This document shows positions 7,159 to 12,314 of a DNA stretch of 12,314 bases, in pieces; position 1 is the first letter of the stretch, and each line of letters opens with the position of its first letter. The position numbers and the translations under genes were made by a program. The notes under the pieces were generated by a model. That model was given only the letters and a program-made list of their open reading frames with translations, did not search any database and was not told the origin of the DNA. Source of the DNA: an uncultured Verrucomicrobiota bacterium (lineage in GTDB: Bacteria > Verrucomicrobiota > Verrucomicrobiia > Limisphaerales > UBA9464); contig CAIYFP010000295.1 of NCBI GenBank assembly GCA_903925515.1, forward strand, positions 1 to 12,314. The letters are read 5' to 3'.

Positions 7159-9093
7159 ATGGCGCGGTTGGCCGGGGCCCTCCTGCTCGCCTTGATCCCC
7201 GCCATCGCAAGGTCGCAGTCGGAGCCGTCCATGTTGGTCGCGGACGGCATCCCGTCGGCGCCTGCCGGGCTCCGGGAACGGATCGCGCCGTACCTTGAGT
7301 CCCGGGCTGCAAGCTTCCAGGGCTGGCATCCGTCCCGGCGCGAGATGCTCATCCTCACCCGGTTTGCCGACAGCATGCAGGTTCACTCGGTGGAGAAGCC
7401 GGGGGGCGCGCGTCGGCAATGGACGTTCTCGCCGGAGCCCGTGGCGTCGGCGAGGTACCGTCCGGTGACGGGCGACGCGGTGTTGTTGAGCCAAGATTCG
7501 GGCGGGGGCGAGTTCTTCCAGTTGTACCTGCGGGACGTGGCGACGGGCCGGACGACGCGCCTGACGGACGGGAAAAGCCGGAACACGGGGGCGACATGGT
7601 CGCGCGCGGGCAAGGAGGTGGCGTGGGCCTCGACGCAGCGAAACGGCAAGGACACGGACATCTGGGTGATGGACCCCGACAAGCCGGGTTCGGCGCGGAT
7701 GGCGTGGGAACGGAAGGGCGGCGGTTGGCAGGTGATGGATGGGTCGCCGGACGGCCGGAGCCTGCTGGTGCTGGAGTATGTGTCGATCAACGAGTCATGG
7801 ATCCACGTGCTGGACGCCGCTTCGGGCGCGGCGCGGTTGCTGACGCCGCGCGAGGGTAAAGTCAGCCATGCGGACGCACGGTTCTCGGCGGACGGACGCC
7901 GCGTGTTCTGCACGTCGGACGAGGGCGGGGAGTTCCGGAGGCTGACGGTGATCGACATCGGGACGGGCAAGCGCGAGGCATGGCTCCGGGACCTGCCATG
8001 GGACGTGGAGGCGCTGGAGGCGTCGCCGGACGGCAAGTGGCTCGCGGTGGCGTCTAACGAGGACGGCGTGAGCGTGCTGCGGCTGGTGGATGCGCGGACC
8101 GGCAAGGAGAAGCGCCGCGCGTCGCTGCCGAAGGGGGTTGTGACGGGGATGGAGTGGCATGCGTCGGGGCGCGAGCTGGGGTTCACGTTGTCGCATGCGC
8201 GATCGCCGGCCGACGCGCATTCATGGGATGTCCGCACGGGCGCGGTCACGCGATGGACGGAGAGCGAGGCGGGGGGCATGGACACGGGGCGCTTCGCGGA
8301 GCCGGAGACGATCCGGGTGCGGGGCTTCGACGGGACGAGCGTGAGCGGGTTCCTGTATCGGCCGGACGCTCGGCGTTTCCCGGGGCCGCGCCCGGTGCTG
8401 GTGGTGATCCATGGCGGGCCGGAGTCGCAGTCGCGACCGGTGTTCCTTGGGCGGAACAACTACTGGCTTGAGGAGATGGGTGTGGCGTTGTTGTACCCGA
8501 ACGTCCGGGGCTCGGCGGGGTACGGGAAGACGTTCCTGCTGCTGGACAACGGGGCGTTGCGGGAGAACTCGGTGAAGGACATCGGGTCGTTCCTTGACTG
8601 GATCGGCACGGACAAGGGGCTGGATGCGGGCCGTGTGGCGGTGACGGGCGGGAGCTACGGCGGGTACATGACGTTGGCGAGCCTTGTGCACTACTCGCCG
8701 CGATTGCGCTGTGGCGTGGACATCGTGGGCATCTCGAGCTTCGTGACCTTCCTTGAGCGGACGCAGGATTACCGCAAGGACCTGCGCCGGGCGGAGTACG
8801 GCGACGAGCGGGACCCGGCGATGCGGGAGTTGCTGGGGCGCATCTCGCCGTTGACGCGGGTGCGGGACATCCGGGTGCCGTTGATGGTGGTGCAAGGATT
8901 GAACGACCCGCGCGTCCCGGCGGGCGAAGCCGAGCAGATCGTGAAGGCGATGCGCGATGCTGGTGGCGAATGCTGGTACCTGCTGGCCAAGGACGAGGGC
9001 CATGGCTTCGCGAAGAAGCGCAACGTGGACTTCCAGTTCCTCTCCACGGTGCAGTTCCTCGGCAAGCACCTCGTCGGGCCGGCGAAGCGGTAG
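7159..9093 (+). CDS. S9 family prolyl oligopeptidase, secreted
   Basis: This is a serine peptidase of the prolyl oligopeptidase/acylaminoacyl-peptidase type, 644 aa from this start. Residues 1-20 (MARLAGALLLALIPAIARSQ) form a signal peptide, so it acts outside the cytoplasm on short peptides. Residues about 30-360 make a beta-propeller with repeated SPDG/W-type blades (WSRAGKEVAWAS, GSPDGRSLLV, ASPDGKWLAVA). The alpha/beta-hydrolase domain follows, with VIHGGPESQ forming the oxyanion region. The catalytic triad is complete: Ser499 in GGSYGGYM, Asp583 in NDPRVP, His615 in EGHGF, with family-typical spacing. I chose the ATG at 7159 because the signal peptide begins there and GGAA lies 8 nt upstream. 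An in-frame ATG at 7123 would give 656 aa. It is divergent from the DUF1501 operon and followed by an inverted repeat. It is a complete gene, and a functional link to the operon is only suggested by position. Confidence 0.96.
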   Translation: MARLAGALLLALIPAIARSQSEPSMLVADGIPSAPAGLRERIAPYLESRAASFQGWHPSRREMLILTRFADSMQVHSVEKPGGARRQWTFSPEPVASARYRPVTGDAVLLSQDSGGGEFFQLYLRDVATGRTTRLTDGKSRNTGATWSRAGKEVAWASTQRNGKDTDIWVMDPDKPGSARMAWERKGGGWQVMDGSPDGRSLLVLEYVSINESWIHVLDAASGAARLLTPREGKVSHADARFSADGRRVFCTSDEGGEFRRLTVIDIGTGKREAWLRDLPWDVEALEASPDGKWLAVASNEDGVSVLRLVDARTGKEKRRASLPKGVVTGMEWHASGRELGFTLSHARSPADAHSWDVRTGAVTRWTESEAGGMDTGRFAEPETIRVRGFDGTSVSGFLYRPDARRFPGPRPVLVVIHGGPESQSRPVFLGRNNYWLEEMGVALLYPNVRGSAGYGKTFLLLDNGALRENSVKDIGSFLDWIGTDKGLDAGRVAVTGGSYGGYMTLASLVHYSPRLRCGVDIVGISSFVTFLERTQDYRKDLRRAEYGDERDPAMRELLGRISPLTRVRDIRVPLMVVQGLNDPRVPAGEAEQIVKAMRDAGGECWYLLAKDEGHGFAKKRNVDFQFLSTVQFLGKHLVGPAKR

Positions 9094-9110
9094 GCCCCTC
9101 GCGCTTCGCC
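9081..9110 (+). terminator. Inverted repeat across the peptidase stop codon, possible terminator
   Basis: A 9-bp perfect stem, GGCGAAGCG (9081-9089) and CGCTTCGCC (9102-9110), has a 12-nt loop that contains the TAG stop at 9091-9093. A stem of this strength at the end of a gene fits transcription termination or mRNA 3'-end protection. No T-tract follows, so a classical Rho-independent terminator is doubtful. Confidence 0.4.
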
Positions 9111-9266
9111 ACGGTGAAGACGGCATCGTTGCTCCGGTCCTTTTGCAGCGGGGGACAAGGCGCTTGGCCTGCCTGCTGCAACCGGAACCGGGATGGTCCT
9201 CGATGGCCATGGAACCGTGCCAATAGCGTTTGTCGCATGGACAGTCCGGGTTTGCTGGATGTCATC

Positions 9267-9306
9267 GTGCCAACGGGTCGCCATGGGTGCATGGCTCGCT
9301 TGGCAC
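9267..9306 (+). repeat. Nested inverted repeat (possible RNA hairpin)
   Basis: The outer stem GTGCCAA (9267-9273) pairs with TTGGCAC (9300-9306). Within it the inner stem GCCATG (9280-9285) pairs with CATGGC (9290-9295) around a GGTG tetraloop, leaving a small internal loop. Both stems are perfect. It lies about 110 nt before the start of the membrane protein gene and could be a leader structure, a small RNA, or the remains of a mobile element. Confidence 0.45.
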
Positions 9307-9378
9307 CCGGACGGGATATTCGCCCGGGGCAGCACTGTAACGCCGGACTAGCGACGCCCATGCGACGCTTCCTTCGCG

Positions 9379-9396
9379 AGGTGTTCTGGAACACCT
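9379..9396 (+). promoter_or_regulatory. 18-bp palindrome just before the TIGR04222-type gene, candidate operator
   Basis: AGGTGTTC-TG-GAACACCT has 8-bp perfect arms and a 2-nt centre, and ends 18 nt before the ATG at 9415. Its size, symmetry and place suit a dimeric repressor site. It could instead act as an RNA hairpin masking translation, since the gene has no visible Shine-Dalgarno. I cannot assign it to a known regulator. Confidence 0.45.
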
Positions 9397-9414
9397 GTTT
9401 CAAACCGTTTCCCC

Positions 9415-10266
9415 ATGAACTTCCCATCCCAGAACGCGACACGGCTGGCCAATCTGTCCGGCCCCGACTTCATGGTGCTTTACGTCTCGCTCTTCGTGGT
9501 GGCGGGCGTGGCGTTGTGGATTCTCCTGCGGCGGCTGGACACCACCGGGCGGCTGCCGCCGATCCCTGTTCCCGCCGAGCCCGACCCGTACGAAGTCGCC
9601 TACCTGAGTGGCGCCGTCCCGGGCGTGCTGCAGGTAGCCATGGTGGAGTTGGTCGAGCGGGGCTTGCTTGAGGCGAAGGGCACCCGGGTGCAGCGCGCTC
9701 CCATGGCACCCAGCCCCGAAGGCCTTGGCGTGCTGTTACGCGCCATTCTTGAGTCCATGGGCCCGGGAGTGGAAGCGACCGCACTGCTCGTCGTGGGACG
9801 ACGTAGTGACCTGTATCGGCGCGTCGCAAGCGAGTGCATGAAGCATCACGATCGGTGGCTGGAGCTTGGCTGCTTCAACCCGACTTCCGCGACAAAGCGG
9901 GCATGGCAAGTCACCTTGTGCGCGATAGCCCTCTTGCTCGTCGTCGCCGTTCCATGGATGGCCCGTGGGTCGTCCGGGGCCGCGATCCTTTCCGACCCGA
10001 TACCCCTGCTCGTCGTTTGGCTAATAGGGTCGTTCGCTCTTCTTGTCATTCGCGGTGCAACCCTAACGCGGCTCAGCAAGCAGGGACGTCGTTTGCTGTC
10101 GGAGCTGCGGGGAAAGTTCGTCGCGTCGCGGGCTGGGAGAAGCCCGGACGAGCGGGCGGCTTGGGACCCAGCTATATTGATGTCGTTGGCGCTGTTCGGC
10201 GCTTCGCGGTTCGCAAGGACGAGCCATGGGAAGTACGACACGTTGCTGACTCCCTCCAGCGACTGA
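9415..10266 (+). CDS. TIGR04222-type membrane protein
   Basis: This 283-aa protein opens with LSGPDFMVLYVSLFVVA, leading into a first transmembrane helix (about 19-38). The block DPYEVAYLSG (57-66) and VAMVELVERGLLE (74-86) follow. This pattern is typical of the TIGR04222 domain family of membrane proteins of unknown function. Two more helices lie at about 165-182 and 196-213. The segment ILMSLALFGASRF (254-266) matches the ALFG-type segment near the end of family members. Many relatives finish in a Gly/Cys-rich low-complexity tail, which is absent here. The C-terminus lies next to a rearranged junction, so it may have been altered. ATG 9415 is the first start after the in-frame stop at 9349; there is no clear Shine-Dalgarno. 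The family call is from memory of its motifs and is moderately certain. Confidence 0.75.
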   Translation: MNFPSQNATRLANLSGPDFMVLYVSLFVVAGVALWILLRRLDTTGRLPPIPVPAEPDPYEVAYLSGAVPGVLQVAMVELVERGLLEAKGTRVQRAPMAPSPEGLGVLLRAILESMGPGVEATALLVVGRRSDLYRRVASECMKHHDRWLELGCFNPTSATKRAWQVTLCAIALLLVVAVPWMARGSSGAAILSDPIPLLVVWLIGSFALLVIRGATLTRLSKQGRRLLSELRGKFVASRAGRSPDERAAWDPAILMSLALFGASRFARTSHGKYDTLLTPSSD

Positions 10267-10320
10267 AGGGGTCCCGGCCGAACCGTCCGCTTCGCGAGCC
10301 GGCCCATCCCGTTCCAGCGG

Positions 10321-10478
10321 AACCGTCCGGCGGGACCGCAGCCCCGGCGGCCTAGGCCCGGGCGTCTCGCCACCCTCGGGGCGTCAGATCCCAGATGTGC
10401 TTCTGGGGTTCTTGGACTTCACCCGCCCATCCTGCCCGAACACCCCGCCCCCACGCACGACGGGTCGGCCGGACGGTT
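10321..10478. repeat. 11-bp inverted repeat pair bracketing the hsdR breakpoint
   Basis: AACCGTCCGGC (10321-10331) is exactly matched in reverse complement by GCCGGACGGTT (10468-10478). The inner 9-mer also occurs directly at 10281-10289. The right arm ends at the base before recognisable R-subunit homology starts. No target-site duplication is visible on either side, so a standard transposable element is not demonstrated. Confidence 0.5.
10390..10407 (+). terminator. Weak stem-loop, possible terminator of the TIGR04222-type gene
   Basis: CCCAGA (10390-10395) pairs with TCTGGG (10402-10407) around a 6-nt loop. The stem can be lengthened by a G-U and an A-T pair. It is about 125 nt past the stop and is followed only by a short T-containing stretch, so termination activity is uncertain. 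Confidence 0.25.
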
Positions 10479-10479
10479 A

Positions 10480-12006
10480 CAGATCATCATCATCGACGAG
10501 TGCCACCGGGGCGGTGCGAACGACGAGAGCACGTGGCGGGACATCCTGAACTATTTCAAGCCAGCCGTGCAGCTCGGCCTCACGGCGACGCCGAAGCGGA
10601 GGGACAACGTGGACACCTACGCCTACTTCGGGGAACCGGTGTTCGTGTACTCGCTGAAGGACGGCATCAACGATGGATACCTGACGCCGTTCCGGGTGAA
10701 GCAGATCCAGACCACCCTGGATACCTACCGCTACACGCCGGACGACTCGGTGGAGGACGGCGAGATCGAGTCGGACAAGCTGTACGACGAGCCGGACTTC
10801 AACCGGGTCATCGAGATCCGGGAGCGGGAGAAGAAGCGGGTCGAGATCTTCCTGTCGCAAATCAACCCGGCCGAGAAGACGCTGGTGTTCTGCGCGAACC
10901 AGGCGCATCCGCTGGTGGTCCGCGACCTCGTGAACCAGCTCAAGGCGAGCAAGGATCCCAACTACTGCCATCGCGTCACGGCGGACGACGGGGGGCTCGG
11001 CGAGCAACACCTGCGGGACTTCCAGGACAACGAAAAATCCATCCCGACCATCCTGACGACCTCGCAGAAGCTCTCGACGGGCGTGGATGCCCGCAACGTG
11101 CGGAACATCGTCCTCATGCGCCCGGTGAACTCGATGATCGAGTTCAAGCAGATCATCGGCCGCGGGACCCGTCTCTTCGAGGGCAAGGACTACTTCACGA
11201 TCCATGACTTCGTGAAGGCGCACCTGAATTTCCAGGACCCGGAATGGGACGGCCCGCCGCAGGAGGAGGAGCCCTGCCCCCAATGCGGGCAACGACCTTG
11301 CGTCTGCGCACCAACACCGCCCAAGCCATGCGAGGCCTGCGGCAAGGCACCCTGCGAATGCCCTGAGGAACCATGTCCCGAATGCGGGCGTGTCTCCTGC
11401 GAGTGTCGGAAGCGCCGGAAGGCGAGGGTGAAGCTGGCGGACGGCAAGGAACGCACCATCCAGCACATGATGATGACGACCTTTTGGCATCCCGACGGCT
11501 CGCCGATGTCCGCGCAGCAGTTCCTGGAGCTGCTCTTCGGGCGACTGCCCGATTTCTTCCAGAGCGAGGATGAACTCCGGAGGCTGTGGAGCGCGCCGGA
11601 CACCCGGACGCGGCTTCTGCAAGGATTGGCGGAGAAGGGCTTCGGACACGACCAACTCGCCGAAATGCAGAGGATCATCGATGCCGAGAACAGCGACCTC
11701 TTCGACGTGCTGGCGCACGTGGCCTACTCGTCAGCCCCGGTGACACGGGCCGACCGGGCCGCCTCGGCGCGCGTGTACATCAACTCCCACTTCAACGCCA
11801 AGCAGCAGGCCTTCCTGGACTTCGTGCTGTCGCATTACGTGGACGTCGGTGTCGAGGAACTCGACCAACGGAAGCTGACCCCGCTGCTCCGCCTCAAGTA
11901 CCACGACTCCATCGCGGACGCCGTGGCCGACCTCGGCAAGCCAGAGGAAATCGGCAAGGTGTTCGCCGGGTTCCAGAGGTTCCTTTATGCGCAAAAGGGT
12001 TCGTAA
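10480..12006 (+). pseudogene. hsdR: 5'-truncated type I restriction enzyme R subunit (HsdR, EcoEI-like)
   Basis: HsdR is the ATP-driven DNA translocase and nuclease of type I restriction complexes. This fragment of about 508 codons keeps helicase motif II as IIIIDECHRGG (DECH at 10495-10506), motif III LGLTATP, TLVFCANQ (motif IV), ILTTSQKLSTGVDA (motif V) and QIIGRGTRL (motif VI, from 11149). After a Cys-rich insert (11275-11406) comes the EcoEI-type C-terminal helical domain, ending YAQKGS at a normal stop. The N-terminal nuclease domain and the Walker A motif, roughly 270 residues, are missing, and no start codon lies in frame between the stop at 10264-10266 and a GTG at 10567, inside the helicase core. 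No hsdM or hsdS is present in the window. It cannot make a working R subunit. The retained part has no internal frameshift, so the truncation may be recent. A GTG-initiated fragment could still be translated, but would lack ATP binding. Confidence 0.9.
11275..11406 (+). repeat. Triple Cys-rich repeat (C-x2-CG-x3-C-x-C) within hsdR
   Basis: Three 11-residue units occur: CPQCGQRPCVC (11275-11307), CEACGKAPCEC (11329-11361) and CPECGRVSCEC (11374-11406). Each has four Cys in the same spacing, giving twelve in all, and they are joined by Pro/Glu-rich spacers. The arrangement predicts metal binding, probably zinc. It sits between helicase motif VI and the C-terminal domain, and is followed by a basic stretch, RKRRKAR. 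Confidence 0.85.
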
Positions 12007-12147
12007 CCGAGGCGCAGGACATCCCAAGCCAGCGACGACGAACAGTAGAAATCGCGAGGCAAGCCCGATGATCAGCCCTGCTTTCACTGCAGCTAAACCG
12101 GAACGATTCAGTCGGGTCGGTCGAGTTGGCTCGATCTGCTTCGCCAT
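11731..12147 (-). CDS. Doubtful small membrane protein, or truncated 5' end of one
   Basis: An ATG at 12147 is preceded by a strong Shine-Dalgarno, GGGGAGG, at 6 nt spacing. The first 47 residues lie outside hsdR. They show a basic N-terminus (MAKQIEPTRPTRLNRSG) followed by a hydrophobic segment at about residues 22-42 (KAGLIIGLASRFLLFVVAGL). From about residue 48 the frame runs antisense to the hsdR C-terminal coding region, which is clearly the real coding strand there. Either this is a chance frame with a good start, or a genuine gene was cut by the event that brought in hsdR. Its codon use includes TTA, CTA and TTT, unlike the GC3-rich genes nearby. Confidence 0.2.
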   Translation of the reverse strand: MAKQIEPTRPTRLNRSGLAAVKAGLIIGLASRFLLFVVAGLGCPAPRLRTLLRIKEPLEPGEHLADFLWLAEVGHGVRDGVVVLEAEQRGQLPLVEFLDTDVHVMRQHEVQEGLLLGVEVGVDVHARRGGPVGPCHRG

Positions 12148-12314
12148 CACTTCCCTCCCCAACGGAGTCGTCCCGGCTGAGCCGGCCAGGCTTCCTGTTG
12201 GAAGCCGGACACCACGGGGTGCCCGTGGCGGAATTGGATCCGGAGGAGCTAGAGACGGAGTTCGCTCATTCCTGACCGGTCTTCCTCAGAGGAACAGTTC
12301 CGGGCTGACACGGA
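12007..12314. other. Right-end region after the hsdR remnant
   Basis: No solid gene is visible in these 308 bp. Besides the doubtful minus-strand start at 12147, a plus-strand frame ending with TGA at 12273-12275 encodes a protein-like tail (PVAELDPEELETEFAHS), but it lacks a supported start. The region is marked by several perfect small hairpins. No hsdM or hsdS sequence follows. Confidence 0.5.
12173..12228. repeat. Cluster of three consecutive perfect stem-loops
   Basis: Three hairpins follow one another: CCGGC-TGA-GCCGG (12173-12185), GGCTTCC-TGTT-GGAAGCC (12189-12206) and CCACGGG-GTG-CCCGTGG (12212-12228). A fourth, TTCCT-CAG-AGGAA, is at 12282-12294. None has a following T-tract. They may form a structured RNA, a REP-like element, or the end of a mobile element. 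Confidence 0.5.

Larger units (their letters stand above)
9094..9414 (+). other. Structured intergenic region before the TIGR04222-type gene
   Basis: These 321 bp carry no credible gene. Apart from the stem at 9081-9110 they hold a nested inverted repeat at 9267-9306 and a palindrome at 9379-9396. A promoter for the downstream gene should lie here, but no clear -35/-10 pair was seen. The open frames crossing the region are Arg/Pro-rich and lack domains. Confidence 0.6.
10267..10479. other. Rearranged junction between the membrane protein gene and the hsdR remnant
   Basis: This stretch stays open in the hsdR reading frame but has no ATG, GTG or TTG in that frame, and its translation (rich in Pro, Arg and Ala) does not resemble the R-subunit region expected before the DECH motif. 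It holds three copies of AACCGTCCG: 10281-10289 and 10321-10329 direct, 10470-10478 inverted. It also holds a GGTCCCG/CGGGACC inverted repeat (10270-10276, 10331-10337) and a hairpin at 10390-10407. It is best read as a deletion or insertion scar. Confidence 0.55.

Noticed and set aside
8221..9442. Long minus-strand frames opposite the S9 peptidase.
   Set aside because: They are antisense to a catalytically complete peptidase and have compositions typical of antisense frames in GC-rich DNA.
10349..10358. GGCCTAGGCC palindrome as a regulatory site.
   Set aside because: Ten-base palindromes are expected by chance in such GC-rich DNA, and it lies within the rearranged junction with no promoter context.
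10480..12006. A working type I restriction system.
   Set aside because: The R subunit lacks its nuclease domain, Walker A motif and start codon, and neither hsdM nor hsdS is in the window.
12072..12275. Short plus-strand frame ending in PVAELDPEELETEFAHS.
   Set aside because: The tail looks protein-like, but no start with a ribosome site was found and the frame crosses three perfect hairpins. It could be a gene remnant, but is too weak to call.
1..12314. CRISPR arrays, tRNA and rRNA genes.
   Set aside because: No regularly spaced repeats of 20-40 bp, no tRNA cloverleaf and no rRNA-like sequence were recognised by eye.

Overview
The window is GC-rich bacterial DNA. Its gene content points to Verrucomicrobiota or Planctomycetota: a DUF1501 protein, a DUF1549/DUF1553 protein with haem-binding motifs, and a PSCyt1-type cytochrome fused to WD40 repeats and a PPC-like domain. 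Large paralogous sets of these families are characteristic of those phyla. Short tandem GC-rich repeats and small hairpin elements fit the same picture. The phylum call rests on family content, not on a search.

Layout: positions 1-599 hold no convincing gene, but carry a two-hairpin element (6-66) and a three-unit octamer repeat (293-316). Positions 600-6987 are a compact minus-strand operon, transcribed right to left: DUF1501 (Tat-exported, 463 aa), then DUF1549/DUF1553 (751 aa, start overlapping the previous stop by 4 bp), then the cytochrome/WD40/PPC protein (907 aa, 20-nt gap with a good Shine-Dalgarno). The three products are predicted to be exported and together carry three haem-attachment-like motifs, so they probably act together in the periplasm or a related compartment. 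Their biochemical role is unknown. A plus-strand S9-family prolyl oligopeptidase with a signal peptide and complete Ser-Asp-His triad (7159-9093) is divergent from the operon across about 170 bp.

After a 321-bp spacer with several perfect inverted repeats comes a 283-aa membrane protein of the TIGR04222 type (9415-10266), which lacks the usual Gly/Cys-rich tail. It is followed by a rearranged junction and a 5'-truncated type I restriction enzyme R subunit (about 10480-12006). This fragment keeps helicase motifs II-VI and the C-terminal domain, but has lost the nuclease domain, Walker A motif and start codon. The breakpoint lies next to an 11-bp inverted repeat. The fragment contains an unusual triple Cys-rich repeat. 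The last 308 bp hold a run of small hairpins and a weak candidate for a minus-strand membrane-protein start.

The left two thirds is therefore an intact export/haem operon plus peptidase, and the right end is a decayed accessory region with a restriction-system relic. I did not find a complete defence system, CRISPR array, tRNA or rRNA.
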